Assembly: GCA_002480495.1 (NCBI GenBank)
Contig: DLCG01000024.1
Coordinates: forward strand, 17,313-81,312
DNA from: Rhodobiaceae bacterium UBA7804
Lineage (GTDB): Bacteria; Pseudomonadota; Alphaproteobacteria; Parvibaculales; Parvibaculaceae
Direction: 5' to 3'
DNA: 64,000 nucleotides
Shown here: positions 40,324 through 49,822 of the stretch, piece after piece
How positions within the stretch are numbered: the stretch's first letter is position 1
How the letters are laid out: the number at the start of each line of letters is the position of its first letter
Program-made: the position numbers and the translations under genes
The notes under the pieces: model-generated
The model's input: the letters and a program-made list of their open reading frames with translations, nothing else
What the model was told of the DNA's origin: nothing
The model's database searches: none

Positions 40324-41427
40324 ATGATCAAGAAACCCATATCCGCGGATTCGCACATCACCGAACCGCCGCATTGCTATGTTGATTACATTGATCCCAA
40401 ATTCCGCGATCGCGCGCCGCGCATTCAGCGGATCGACAAGATTGGCGACGCTTTCATCGTCGAGGGTATGGGGTCTCCAGTTCCGATGGGGCTGGTGGCC
40501 GCCGCCGGCAAGGATCCGGCGGAGATCACGACAGACGGCGTCGCCTTCGAAGACCTGTGGAAGAGCGGCTGGGACGCCAAGTTCCGCGTTGCGGACCAGG
40601 AGAAGGACGGCGTTGCGGCCGAATTCATCTATCCGACGGTCGGAATGGTGATCTGCAACCATCCCGACTTCGACTACAAGAAAGCCTGCTTCGAGGCTTA
40701 TAATCGTTGGTTGCAGGAATACTGCGCCGAGGCACCCGACCGTCTTTACGGTCTTGCGCAGGTTTCCATGCGATCGCCGGAAGATGGCGTTGCGGAAATC
40801 AGGCATGCGAAGGAGATGGGCTTCAAGGGTGTGATGATGCCCGGAAACCCCGCCGTCGAGGATTATGATTCAACTGTATACGACAAGGTCTGGGCGACCG
40901 CTGTCGAGTGCGACATGCCGCTCTCGTTCCACATCCTGACCGGCAAATCGGACAGTCTTTCAGGGCAGGTCCGGGGTCCGCGTATCAACGGCTTCCTGTC
41001 GATTATCCGTGGCTGCCAGGACGTGATGGGCACCTTCATATTCGGCGGTGTCTTCGATCGCTTCCCCGACCTAAAAGTTGTCTGCGTCGAGGCCGATGCG
41101 GGCTGGGTTCCGCACTACATGTATCGCATGGACCATGCCTACAAGCGTCATCGCTACTGGATGAAGGCGCCGCCGCTCAAGCGGATGCCGAGCGACTATT
41201 TCAACGACAACATCTATGTGACGTTCCAGGATGACTGGGTTGCCTTCAGGATGAAGGATATGTGCAATGTTCGCCGCCTGATGTGGGCGAACGATTTCCC
41301 GCATTCGGATTCGACCTGGCCCTGGTCACAGGCAATGCTGGAAGAGCACACGAAAAATCTGAGCGAGCAGGAACGCAACTGGATATGCCACGACAACGTC
41401 GCTGAACTCTACAAGCTCGCCGTTTGA
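40324..41427 (+). CDS. Amidohydrolase_2-family hydrolase/decarboxylase (ACMSD-like)
   Basis: 367 residues, metal-dependent TIM barrel. ADSHITEPPHCY (about 8-19) is the N-terminal metal motif, FHILTGKS (about 201) a metal His, VEADAGWVPHYMYRMDHAYKRHRY (about 256) and MWANDFPHSDSTWPWS (about 320, metal Asp) complete the site. Family members decarboxylate or hydrolyse ring-derived acids. Related genes are common in aromatic and alicyclic clusters. The next gene is 58 bp downstream. Confidence 0.82.
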   Translation: MIKKPISADSHITEPPHCYVDYIDPKFRDRAPRIQRIDKIGDAFIVEGMGSPVPMGLVAAAGKDPAEITTDGVAFEDLWKSGWDAKFRVADQEKDGVAAEFIYPTVGMVICNHPDFDYKKACFEAYNRWLQEYCAEAPDRLYGLAQVSMRSPEDGVAEIRHAKEMGFKGVMMPGNPAVEDYDSTVYDKVWATAVECDMPLSFHILTGKSDSLSGQVRGPRINGFLSIIRGCQDVMGTFIFGGVFDRFPDLKVVCVEADAGWVPHYMYRMDHAYKRHRYWMKAPPLKRMPSDYFNDNIYVTFQDDWVAFRMKDMCNVRRLMWANDFPHSDSTWPWSQAMLEEHTKNLSEQERNWICHDNVAELYKLAV

Positions 41428-41485
41428 CGATCCGTATACTGATGTCAAGGCGCGGGCTTTTTCGATTCACGGGGAGGACGTTTTC

Positions 41486-43168
41486 ATGGACTACGATCTG
41501 AAGATCGTGGGTGGATTCATTGTCGACGGCACCGGCTCTCCGGGCTATGCCGGAGACATCGGTATTCGCGACGGCAAAGTTGTGGCTATGGGGCAGGCCC
41601 CCGCCGGGGCGAGGACGACTATCGACGCCCGGGGGCAGGTCGTTGCCCCCGGCGTCGTCGATATACATACGCATTACGATGCCCAGCTTCTGTGGGACGG
41701 GAATCTGTCGATCTCGCCGTGGCACGGTGTGACGACGGTCGTGGTAGGCAATTGCGGGTTCGGCATTGCGCCGACGCGCAAGGAGCACCGCGGTCTTATT
41801 TTGCGGACACTCGAAAATGTCGAGGGCATGAGCGTCAAGGCGCTGGAGGCCGGTCTCGGCGACGAATGGGGGTTCGAGACGTTTCCCGAATATCTCGACG
41901 TCGTGGAAAAGAAGGGTACGTTGATCAACGTGGCCGTTCTTCTGGGGCATACGCCGCTTCGCCTCTATGCTCTCGGGCCTGAATCCACCGAACGGGCGGC
42001 GCGGCCGGAGGAGGTCGGGCATATGAAAAGCCTGATGCGCGAGGGCCTCGAAGCGGGCGCACTCGGTTATGCGACATCGAAATCGCCGACGCATGTAGGC
42101 TACGAGGGCAGGCCGGTTCCAAGCCGACTGGCGGCGTTCAGCGAGATACGGGAGATTGCGTCGGCGCTGGGCGAGGCGGGCGAAGGCGTGATACAGGCGA
42201 CTGTCGGCAAGGAACTGTCATTTGATGAATTCGCGGAATTGAACCGCGTTTCCGGTCGCCATGTCAGTTGGACGGCGTTGCTGGGCGGTGGCGGGGTGCT
42301 GAATGTCGGCTCCGCAGCCGAGCAGTTGGCGCGCTCAAACGAACTTCAGTCGGCTGGTTACGCGGTGTTTCCGCAGGTCACCTGCAGGCCGCTCAATTTT
42401 GAATTTCGATTCGATCAGCCGTTTCTGTTCCAGAGCATGCCGGTCTTCGCGCCGGTGAACAAATCGGACCACGCGGAAAAACTGAAGCTTTACGCCGACA
42501 ACTCTTTCCGGGCGGGATTCCGGGATGCGATGCGTGGTCCGATCCTCAATGCATGGGACAAGGCGGTCATCGCTTATTGTCCGGATCGGCCGGAATTCGC
42601 GGAACGGCTGGTGCGTGACGTCGCAGCGGAACTCGGATGCAACTCGATCGATCTTGCGTTGGATCTCTCGATTCAAAGCGATCTGCAGACACGGTTCCGC
42701 CTGCCTGTCGCAAACGCCGACGAAGACGAAGTGGCAACGTTGCTGCGCGATTCCTGCACAGTGCTTGGCCTCTCGGACGCAGGCGCGCATGCGAGCCAAC
42801 TCTGCGATGCATGTTTTTCCACGCATCTTCTCGGAAGATGGGTCCGTGAAAAGCGCGTTTTGACGCTGGAGGAGGCGGTCCGGATGCTGACATCGCGGCC
42901 CGCCGAGGTGTTCGGCATCAAGGATCGCGGTCGCCTCGCTGTGGGAATGCCCGCCGATGTCCTGATCTTCGACGCCGAAACGGTTGGCGCAAGTTCCCTT
43001 CGCAGGGTCTATGACCTGCCTGCTGGCGAAGACCGGCTGATTTCCGATGCCTCGGGCATTTCGGCCGTCGTCGTCAACGGGACATTGATCCGGCGCAATG
43101 GCGTCGATGTGTTGGGCGCCGAAGGTCGTTTGCCGGGCCGTCTGCTGCGCCATGGCGCAGCAGCCTGA
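41486..43168 (+). CDS. Amidohydrolase_3/N-acyl-D-amino-acid deacylase-family protein
   Basis: 560 residues. GVVDIHTHYDAQLLWDG (about 56-72, HxH metal motif), VVGNCGFGIAP (about 87), GYATSKSP (about 196), and SDAGAHASQLCDACFSTHLLGRWVREKRVLTLEEAVRMLTSRPAEVFGIKDRGRLAVGMPAD-like C-terminus (about 432-490, shown here only as family landmarks) match D-aminoacylase/dihydroorotase-like enzymes. In catabolic islands such proteins have been seen acting on amides or lactams, but here the substrate is unclear. It is transcribed with the upstream amidohydrolase and the downstream esterase. Confidence 0.8.
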   Translation: MDYDLKIVGGFIVDGTGSPGYAGDIGIRDGKVVAMGQAPAGARTTIDARGQVVAPGVVDIHTHYDAQLLWDGNLSISPWHGVTTVVVGNCGFGIAPTRKEHRGLILRTLENVEGMSVKALEAGLGDEWGFETFPEYLDVVEKKGTLINVAVLLGHTPLRLYALGPESTERAARPEEVGHMKSLMREGLEAGALGYATSKSPTHVGYEGRPVPSRLAAFSEIREIASALGEAGEGVIQATVGKELSFDEFAELNRVSGRHVSWTALLGGGGVLNVGSAAEQLARSNELQSAGYAVFPQVTCRPLNFEFRFDQPFLFQSMPVFAPVNKSDHAEKLKLYADNSFRAGFRDAMRGPILNAWDKAVIAYCPDRPEFAERLVRDVAAELGCNSIDLALDLSIQSDLQTRFRLPVANADEDEVATLLRDSCTVLGLSDAGAHASQLCDACFSTHLLGRWVREKRVLTLEEAVRMLTSRPAEVFGIKDRGRLAVGMPADVLIFDAETVGASSLRRVYDLPAGEDRLISDASGISAVVVNGTLIRRNGVDVLGAEGRLPGRLLRHGAAA

Positions 43169-43182
43169 GGAGGGCGTGAAGA

Positions 43183-44076
43183 ATGAGTCTTGAGGAACTT
43201 GCTGTCGTTCGTCAGCTGCTTGCGGGCCTTGTGACAGGGGAGGCTCGTTCTCTTGAGGATTTTCGTACCTCGTATGACGAGGCTGGCAAGGCGTTCGGTC
43301 TTCCCGAGGGCGTGACGGTCACGCCGGTTTCCGCCGGCGGGGTTCCCGGCGAATGGCTGGCGCCGGCTGCCGGTGCCGGCAAGCGGGTTTTGCTCTATCT
43401 GCATGGAGGAGGCTATGCGCTTGGTTCTCTCGACTCGCATCGCCATCTTGCGGCGCACACAGCTCTTGCCCTGAATGGCCGGGTTCTGCTGATCGACTAC
43501 AGGCGGTCTCCAGAGCATCCATTTCCGGCGGCGGTCGATGATGCGCTTGCTGCTTATCGCTGGTTGACCGAGACGGGCGTCGACCCGGCGAAGCTCGCTG
43601 TGGCGGGGGATTCAGCCGGCGGCGGCCTGACGGTCGCCGTGCTTCTGGCGGCGCGCGATGCCGGTCTCAGACTTCCGGCTGCGGCCGTTTGTATTTCGCC
43701 GTGGGCCAATCTTGAAAATAAAGGTGCCTCTTATGGCGCGAAAGCGAATGTGGACCCGATGGTGCGCCATGCCGATCTTGAGCTGTGGACGGCGGCCTAT
43801 CTGGGAACTTCAACCCCGCGCAGGGCGCCTCTGGCATCGCCCGTATACGCCGATCTCAATGGATTGCCGCCATTCCTGATTCAGGTAGGCAGTTCGGAGG
43901 TTTTGCTCTCGGATAGCCACTTATTGGCCGATAGATTGAAAGAGGCTGGCGTATCCGTCGATCTCCATGTCTGGCCGGAGATGATTCATGTCTGGCACTG
44001 GTTTGCGCCGGTCTTGAGCGAAGGCCGCGCGGCGATCGACGAGATGGCCAGCTTCCTGGATACAAAGCTCGGATGA
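43183..44076 (+). CDS. Alpha/beta hydrolase of the hormone-sensitive lipase family
   Basis: 297 residues. LHGGGYALGS (about 69, oxyanion HGGG motif), YRRSPEHPFPAAVDD (about 106), nucleophile GDSAGGG (Ser about 145), Asp in VGSSEVLLSDSH (about 243) and catalytic His in MIHVWHWF (about 268) define an HSL-type esterase. It likely hydrolyses esters or lactones, for example products of the Baeyer-Villiger enzyme. It converges with the IclR gene with no spacer (stop codons adjacent at 44074-44079). Confidence 0.85.
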   Translation: MSLEELAVVRQLLAGLVTGEARSLEDFRTSYDEAGKAFGLPEGVTVTPVSAGGVPGEWLAPAAGAGKRVLLYLHGGGYALGSLDSHRHLAAHTALALNGRVLLIDYRRSPEHPFPAAVDDALAAYRWLTETGVDPAKLAVAGDSAGGGLTVAVLLAARDAGLRLPAAAVCISPWANLENKGASYGAKANVDPMVRHADLELWTAAYLGTSTPRRAPLASPVYADLNGLPPFLIQVGSSEVLLSDSHLLADRLKEAGVSVDLHVWPEMIHVWHWFAPVLSEGRAAIDEMASFLDTKLG

Positions 44077-44916
44077 TTATGGCGCTGTATCGTCGTCGAT
44101 TTCAAGTTGGTCCTCGTCGTCTACAGTCTCCTTAAAGCCTTGCCCGTTTTGTGAGATGTGCTCGGCGATAGCGTTTTTCAGTAACGCCGTGAACGGTTGT
44201 TTACGATTGCGAAAATACTCGTTGGGAGCGGCTATCCCGATCGCGACCGAGCGTCCGGACGGGCCAATCGGAATGGGCATCGACAGCATGGTCGCTCCCG
44301 GCGTCACGAGATCGCTGTAAAGCGCAAGGCCGCGTTTTCTGATTCTTTGCAGTTCGTCTTCGATCTCCTGCATCGATTCCCGCCGCTCCGGCATGGCGGC
44401 AAGGGCATCATGAATCAGACGTCTCGCTTCGGGCAACGGAAGTTCGCTCAGCAGAACGCGGCCAATCGTCGAAAAAGCGAGCATTCGCTTGGTGCTTGGC
44501 TTGACATGGAAGCGGATGGGCGACGTACCTTGAATCACCTTCACATATTGAGCATAAGCACCTAGACGCGCGGCGAGGATGATCGTGCATCCCGTATCGG
44601 CCGAAAGCCGTCTCATAAGGCGCTGGACATTCCGGATCGGTAACGCCTCGGCTTCCACCCAGTTTCCCAGCAGAGATATCCGGATGCTTGGAAAAAAAGT
44701 TTTGCCCCGGTCGTCGTGCTCCAGATAGCCGAGGCTCACGAGGCTTTTCAGAAGGGCGGCGGTGCTGGAATGAGGATAACTCAGCGCCTGCGCTACGTCT
44801 TGAATCGTCACCGGGCGTCTTACTTCGTCGAAATACTCGAAAATCTCCAGAACACGGGTCGCGGATTTTACCGTTGCAGCCGAGGGCTGTTCGGATTTGA
44901 GGACATTAGCGTTCAT
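44077..44916 (-). CDS. IclR-family transcriptional regulator
   Basis: 279 residues. The N-terminal winged helix (about 15-75: KSATRVLEIFEYFDEVRRPVTIQDVAQALSYPHSSTAALLKSL) and the C-terminal GAF-like effector domain (about 90-255: GRVLLSELPLPEARRLI, SMPIPIGPSGRSVAIGIAAP) are standard. IclR proteins usually sense aromatic or small acids. It ends with an acidic tail (DDEDQLEIDDDTAP). It lies 54 bp downstream of the FadH-like gene on the same strand, so may be co-transcribed with it. Confidence 0.85.
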   Translation of the reverse strand: MNANVLKSEQPSAATVKSATRVLEIFEYFDEVRRPVTIQDVAQALSYPHSSTAALLKSLVSLGYLEHDDRGKTFFPSIRISLLGNWVEAEALPIRNVQRLMRRLSADTGCTIILAARLGAYAQYVKVIQGTSPIRFHVKPSTKRMLAFSTIGRVLLSELPLPEARRLIHDALAAMPERRESMQEIEDELQRIRKRGLALYSDLVTPGATMLSMPIPIGPSGRSVAIGIAAPNEYFRNRKQPFTALLKNAIAEHISQNGQGFKETVDDEDQLEIDDDTAP

Positions 44917-44970
44917 GCGACAACTCTGATTTATATGGTCTCTTCCGCGCCTCGTTTTTCGTTTGCTTCC

Positions 44971-47016
44971 TCAAAGAGAGAGCGCGAGGCGCGTGCCGTC
45001 TTCGATCGCTCTGACCGCATCGAGTTGCTGAGGCTTGTCGACACCGCCGATTGCGTGAACGGGTTTGCCCAGGGACCGCGCCAATGACAACGCATCGTCC
45101 GCCGATTCCTGTCCGGCGCAGACGACAATCGTGTCGACTTTCAACGTCTGCGGTCTGCCGCCGGTCTCGATGTGGAGCCCGGCATCATCGATTTTTCGAT
45201 AGGTTACATCGCCTGTCATCGTAACGCCGCGGAACATCACCTCCAGAAAATTCGCCCATCCCCTGGTCTTGCTCAAGCTGGCACCGAAGCTGGCACGCGG
45301 CTTGCGCTGGAGAAGATGAATCTTGCGCGATGCCGGCCATTGATGATTGGCGGGCAGCAAAGCGCCTGGCTGCGTATAGCTCAAGTCGATTCCCCACTCG
45401 GAGGAAAATCCCTCGACATCGGGATGCGACGGATCGTGTGGGCCGTGCGGATGAGACAGGAGCGTCGCCACGTCGAAGCCTATGCCGCCGGCACCGACAA
45501 TGGCAACTTCGGTACCGACGCGTGCGGTGTCCGTGATTGCCTCTACATAGGTCATAACCGATGGGTGATCCGCACCTGGAACGTCGAGATGGCGCGGGCG
45601 AACTCCGGTTGCGACGACGATTTCGTCAAATCCCCCGCTCTCCAGGTCGGCGAGTGAAGCCGGTCGGCCGCAACGGACCTCGACGCCCAGTTCGTCGAGC
45701 CGGTTCCTGAAATAGCGGATAGTCTCGGCATAATCCTCCTTGCCGGGAATCCGCCGTGCCAGATTGAATTGACCGCCGATATCGATGTCGGCTTCGAATA
45801 GCGCAACCTTGTGGCCACGTTCGGCCGCCGTTACCGCGCAGGCAAGACCCGCCGGGCCGCCGCCAAGGACCGCAATGCATTTTCCTCGGGTCGCTGGTAC
45901 AATTTTGAATTCGACTTCCCGGCATGCCGCAGGGTTGACCATGCAGGTTGTCAGCCGTCCGGTGAAGGCGTTGTCGAGGCAGGCCTGATTGCAACCGATG
46001 CAAGTATTGATTTTCGACGATGCGCCCGATGCCGCTTTCGCAACAAAATCGGGATCGGCCAATAGTGGACGCGCGAGCGAAACCATGTCGGCTTGTCCGT
46101 CTGCAATCAGTTGCTCCGCTTGCTCCGGCGTATTGATCCGGTTGGACGCGACCACGGGTATCGCGACTTCCGCCTTGAGCCGCTTGATCGCCCAGGTGAA
46201 AGCTCCGCGCGGCACCATATGAGCGATCGTCGGCACACGCGATTCATGCCAGCCTATGCCGGTATTGAGGATGTTTGCTCCGCTTGCCTCGACATCTTTT
46301 GCGAGGGCGGCGACGTCCGGCCAGGAATTGCCCCCCTCGACAAGATCGAGAACGGATATCCGGTAAGCGATAATGAAGTCCGGTCCGCAACGCTTGCGGA
46401 CACGCCCGACGACCTCAACCGGCAATCGACGCCGGTTCTCCGCCGAACCGCCCCAGCCATCTGTACGCTGATTTGTACGCGCCGCAGTGAACTGATTGAG
46501 AAAATAGCCCTCCGAACCCATGACTTCAACGCCGTCATATCCGGCTTCGCGTGCGAGTGCCGCGGCGGTGCCAAAATCCTCAATGGTCTGGAGGATTTCA
46601 TCTTCGCCCAGGGCGCGGGGCGTGAGCGGATTGATGCGGGACCTGACTGCGGAGGGAGCCACCAGTTCGGCATGCCGACTGTACCGGCCCGCATGCAGGA
46701 GCTGGAGAACGATCTTTCCGCCCTCATCGTGGACAGCGCGTGTGATCACACGATGACTCTCAACGAGGTCCTCGGTCATGACCGACGCGCGCTCTGCAAG
46801 CCTTCCCGCCCTGTTCGGCGAGATGCCGCCGGTAACAAGAATTCCGACGCCTCCCTTTGCGCGTCGTGCGAAGAATTTGGCCTGTCGCTCGAAACCGTCC
46901 TGCATCTCCTCGAGGCCGGTGTGCATCGATCCCATCAACACGCGGTTTCTGAGCGCAGTAAACCCGAGATCGAGCGGGGCAAGCAGATGAACAAATGTAT
47001 CTGGCGTTTTTTTCAC
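44971..47016 (-). CDS. FadH-like NADH:flavin oxidoreductase/2,4-dienoyl-CoA reductase
   Basis: 681 residues. The N-terminal Old Yellow Enzyme barrel (about 10-340) has LLHAGRYSRH and GSEGYFLNQFTAARTNQR. The [4Fe-4S] ligands are CIGCNQACLDNAFTGRLTTC (about 346-365). Then come an FAD Rossmann fold (VLGGGPAGLACAVTAAERG, about 385) and a second nucleotide fold (IVGAGGIGFDVATLL, about 510). The architecture equals E. coli FadH. It would reduce dienoyl-CoA or a ring enone. The start is a GTG at 47016; no ATG fits. It is downstream of the MaoC gene. Confidence 0.88.
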   Translation of the reverse strand: MKKTPDTFVHLLAPLDLGFTALRNRVLMGSMHTGLEEMQDGFERQAKFFARRAKGGVGILVTGGISPNRAGRLAERASVMTEDLVESHRVITRAVHDEGGKIVLQLLHAGRYSRHAELVAPSAVRSRINPLTPRALGEDEILQTIEDFGTAAALAREAGYDGVEVMGSEGYFLNQFTAARTNQRTDGWGGSAENRRRLPVEVVGRVRKRCGPDFIIAYRISVLDLVEGGNSWPDVAALAKDVEASGANILNTGIGWHESRVPTIAHMVPRGAFTWAIKRLKAEVAIPVVASNRINTPEQAEQLIADGQADMVSLARPLLADPDFVAKAASGASSKINTCIGCNQACLDNAFTGRLTTCMVNPAACREVEFKIVPATRGKCIAVLGGGPAGLACAVTAAERGHKVALFEADIDIGGQFNLARRIPGKEDYAETIRYFRNRLDELGVEVRCGRPASLADLESGGFDEIVVATGVRPRHLDVPGADHPSVMTYVEAITDTARVGTEVAIVGAGGIGFDVATLLSHPHGPHDPSHPDVEGFSSEWGIDLSYTQPGALLPANHQWPASRKIHLLQRKPRASFGASLSKTRGWANFLEVMFRGVTMTGDVTYRKIDDAGLHIETGGRPQTLKVDTIVVCAGQESADDALSLARSLGKPVHAIGGVDKPQQLDAVRAIEDGTRLALSL

Positions 47017-47034
47017 TTCGCCAATTTCCGTCCG

Positions 47035-47883
47035 TCAGGGCTTGAATTCTGCTTTGGCCTGAGACAGCACGACATTGCCGTTTTGCGTCTCGGCCCGCAC
47101 GATCGCGACTCCGTCGCCCGTTTTCCACATCTTCGTTATAATGGTGTCGCCGAAATAGACCTGAGCGGCAAAGCGTCCGCTGAGAGATTTGAAACGGGCG
47201 GGATCGTTGCCGCAAAGCTCGCGCAGGACCGCGCGACCGACAAAGCCATATGTGCAAAGCCCGTGAACGAAGGGCTTTTCAAAGCCGCCCAGTTTGGCGA
47301 AGTCCGGATCGATGTGGATCGGATTGCGGTCGCCCGAGAGGCGGTAGATTGCCCCTTGCTCGGGACGCGTCGTGTCCTCGACCACTGCGTCAGGCGTCCG
47401 CTCTGGCGGCGTCGAGTCGACGCTCGCAGGGCCGCGCTCTCCGCCGAATCCACCGGCGCCGCGTACAAATAGCGTCGCGTGAGTTTTGAAGAGGGGTCCC
47501 TTCTCGTCGGAACCTGTACTCTCAACTCCGATAACGGCCGCCTTGCCTTTGTCCCAAACCTCGGAAACGCGCGCCGTTATCTTGACCTTGGCCGATGAGG
47601 GCAGGGGACGCAGCAACTCGACGGATTGCTCGCCATGCAGCAGCATTTCCAACTTCATCTCGACGCCGCTCATCAGCCCTGCGAGCCCTCGCCCGCCGGG
47701 GATGACGGCATAGGTCGGCAGAACTTTCGGTCCTCTGCCTTCATAAATGAAATCAAGCCCATCGGCGGGTCGAGCGCCGACGCCGAGTGCATAGAGCATC
47801 GTGTCCTTGTCGGACCATTCCACATCGACGGCCGGAAACGTCATGCCGACCAGATCCTTCGAAATAGCCTTTTTCCCGCTCAT
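47035..47883 (-). CDS. Two-domain MaoC-type (R)-specific enoyl-CoA hydratase
   Basis: 282 residues with two hot-dog repeats. The C-terminal one holds the hydratase-2 motif YRLSGDRNPIHIDPDFAKLGGFEKPFVHGLC (about 186-216), including the catalytic Asp and His (DRNPIHID). The N-terminal hot dog (about 10-140) lacks them, as in eukaryotic MFE-2 and actinobacterial ChsH/KstD-cluster hydratases. It hydrates bulky enoyl-CoAs. Start 47883 (MSGKKAI) is favoured over the in-frame upstream codon at 47904. Confidence 0.86.
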   Translation of the reverse strand: MSGKKAISKDLVGMTFPAVDVEWSDKDTMLYALGVGARPADGLDFIYEGRGPKVLPTYAVIPGGRGLAGLMSGVEMKLEMLLHGEQSVELLRPLPSSAKVKITARVSEVWDKGKAAVIGVESTGSDEKGPLFKTHATLFVRGAGGFGGERGPASVDSTPPERTPDAVVEDTTRPEQGAIYRLSGDRNPIHIDPDFAKLGGFEKPFVHGLCTYGFVGRAVLRELCGNDPARFKSLSGRFAAQVYFGDTIITKMWKTGDGVAIVRAETQNGNVVLSQAKAEFKP

Positions 47884-47923
47884 TATCGTAATCCTGTTCC
47901 GCAATTGTCATTGTCTTGCGCGC

Positions 47924-48493
47924 TCAAGGTTTCTTGCCGTCCGGTGGCCAGGCGACGACGCCATCCTCAAGCGGAATCTTCAGGCTTTTGAGCAGTTGCG
48001 AGAAAAGCGTCCAGTTTCCGATGGCAACAACCAGTTCGATCCGTTCTTCTACCGTTTTCAGGTGTGCCGCACAGGCCGTCCAGGTGGCGTCCGAAATCAT
48101 GCCGCCGTCGAGCGTCTCGTCGGTCGCGGCGAGAATGGCACGGTCGGCGTCGGACAGGCAGGAAGCGTTTTTCCAGTCCCGCGTGGCGACCAGATCCGCC
48201 TCCGGAATGTCCAGCATGCGGGCGACCCGCCAATGCTGTGTCCATTCATAGAGCGATTTCGTCTTCCAGCCGATACGCATGATGATGAGTTCGCGCAGTC
48301 TTGCATCGAGCTTGTTGCCCTGGAAAAGCAGGGTGTTCAGCGTCGAGGCAAGCTCGCGCGCTACATCGGGATGGCGGAGCAAGACCCTGAATACGCTGAG
48401 TGGCGCCATTTGTTCGGATATGCCGGCTTTCGCGGCTGCGGCCGCCGCTTCCGCCATCGACAGCAGGGGAACCCTGGGCGTTTCATCGGTCAT
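47924..48493 (-). CDS. Carboxymuconolactone decarboxylase/AhpD-like family protein
   Basis: 189 residues, all-helical. LFQGNKLDARLRELIIMRIGWKTKSLYEWTQHWRVARM (about 58-95) is the CMD core with the conserved Glu and His but without the CxxC of AhpD. A repeat-like second half has LDGGMISDATWTACAAHL and VVAIGNWTLFSQLL. Such proteins are common in xenobiotic clusters; activity is unknown. First gene of the minus-strand operon CMD, MaoC, FadH-like, IclR. Confidence 0.78.
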   Translation of the reverse strand: MTDETPRVPLLSMAEAAAAAAKAGISEQMAPLSVFRVLLRHPDVARELASTLNTLLFQGNKLDARLRELIIMRIGWKTKSLYEWTQHWRVARMLDIPEADLVATRDWKNASCLSDADRAILAATDETLDGGMISDATWTACAAHLKTVEERIELVVAIGNWTLFSQLLKSLKIPLEDGVVAWPPDGKKP

Positions 48494-48563
48494 TATTATT
48501 TTGTCCTCCCCGAAATTTTGCGAAGCGGAAGTTTAGGGCTTCGCATTCTACGTTTGAATCTTT

Positions 48564-48601
48564 ATAACACATACAAGGATAAAAAAATATATATGTGTTA
48601 T
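48564..48601. promoter_or_regulatory. Inverted repeat in the divergent CMD/dehydrogenase promoter region
   Basis: ATAACACATA (48564-48573) and TATGTGTTAT (48592-48601) are perfect 10-bp inverted arms around an 18-bp A-rich spacer. They lie between the CMD gene (start 48493) and the dehydrogenase gene (start 48642). An arm spacing near two helical turns suits a dimeric or tetrameric regulator, for instance the IclR protein encoded in this operon. Confidence 0.5.
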
Positions 48602-48641
48602 CGACGCGTCGTCGGTGCCGACACCAAGCAGGGAGTTGAAA

Positions 48642-49736
48642 ATGTTGCCGAAAAAATCGATGGCGATGGTGCAGACGGCTCCGCGCAAACTCGAAGCCCG
48701 AGATTTGCCGATCCCCCAGATCGCCGACGACAGCGCCATCCTTCGCATCGAAGCCTGCGGCATTTGCGGCAGCGACTACGAACAATACGAAGGGGTCTTG
48801 CAGACTCCGATGCCGGTGATTCCGGGCCACGAACCTCTCGGGATTATCGAGGCAATTGGCGACAAGGCCGCCAGGCGCTGGGGCGTCGATGTTGGTGATC
48901 GGGTCGCTATCGAGACGATGTTGTCGTGCCATTGCTGCGACACCTGTGTCGGCGGGCATTATCACCTCTGCGACCGCCGCCAGATCTACTCATATATTCC
49001 GCTCACGGAGTCACCGGGCCTCTGGGGCGCCTATTCGCAATATATGTACCTCGCGCCCAACACGATCCTTCACAAGATGGACAAGAACCTTCCGGCGGAA
49101 CTGGCGGTCATGTTCAATCCGCTGGGTGCGGGCTTCCGCTGGGCGGTCGAGATTCCGCAGACGCAGGTTGGCGATACCGTTTTGATTTTTGGACCCGGAC
49201 AGCGCGGGCTTGCGAGCGTCGTTGCCGCACGTGAAGCCGGCGCGGGAAAGATCATAGTCACGGGGCTTGCGGCCGATTCAAACAAGCTCCAGATGGCGCT
49301 TGCTCTGGGCGCCGATCACATCATCGACGTGCAGAACGAAAATGTTGTCGATCGCGTGCGGGCGTTGACAAACGGAAAGGGCGCGGACGTCATAGTTGAG
49401 GTTACGTCCTACGCGACTCAGCCGGTCCGTGAAGCCCTGGATTGTGTCCGTATGGGCGGAACGGTCGTCCTTGCCGGCGTCAAGGGATTCAAGCCTGTCT
49501 CCGATTTCGTGTCCGATCTTATCGTCATGAAGGAAATCACCATCAAGGGCGCGATCGGCGTTACGTCGTCGGGATACAAGAAGGCGATCGAGATGATCGA
49601 GCGCCGCAAATATCCTCTTGAGCTCATGCACACTCATAATTTCGAGCTTGAGGAAGCTGAACTGGCGATCAAGACGCTGGCGCGCCAGATCGAGGGGCAG
49701 GAATCCGTCCATTCCTGTCTCATTCCGGTGGCTTGA
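48642..49736 (+). CDS. Zinc-dependent alcohol dehydrogenase (MDR family)
   Basis: 364 residues. ACGICGSDYEQYEG (catalytic Zn Cys, about 39), PGHEPLGIIEAIG (Zn His/Glu, about 60), and four structural-Zn cysteines in LSCHCCDTCVGGHYHLC (about 94-110). The nucleotide fold is VLIFGPGQRGLASVVAAREAG (about 180). It probably oxidises the primary or secondary alcohol made by the P450s. Start 48642 follows CAGGGAG; the longer upstream frame lies in the operator. Confidence 0.86.
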   Translation: MLPKKSMAMVQTAPRKLEARDLPIPQIADDSAILRIEACGICGSDYEQYEGVLQTPMPVIPGHEPLGIIEAIGDKAARRWGVDVGDRVAIETMLSCHCCDTCVGGHYHLCDRRQIYSYIPLTESPGLWGAYSQYMYLAPNTILHKMDKNLPAELAVMFNPLGAGFRWAVEIPQTQVGDTVLIFGPGQRGLASVVAAREAGAGKIIVTGLAADSNKLQMALALGADHIIDVQNENVVDRVRALTNGKGADVIVEVTSYATQPVREALDCVRMGGTVVLAGVKGFKPVSDFVSDLIVMKEITIKGAIGVTSSGYKKAIEMIERRKYPLELMHTHNFELEEAELAIKTLARQIEGQESVHSCLIPVA

Positions 49737-49822
49737 TCTGTTACAGAATATTTTCAACGGAAGGTGTGCGGCGGATCAACGAAAAGGCTGCGTGCCTGGG
49801 CAATGATGATGAGGGCAGTTTC

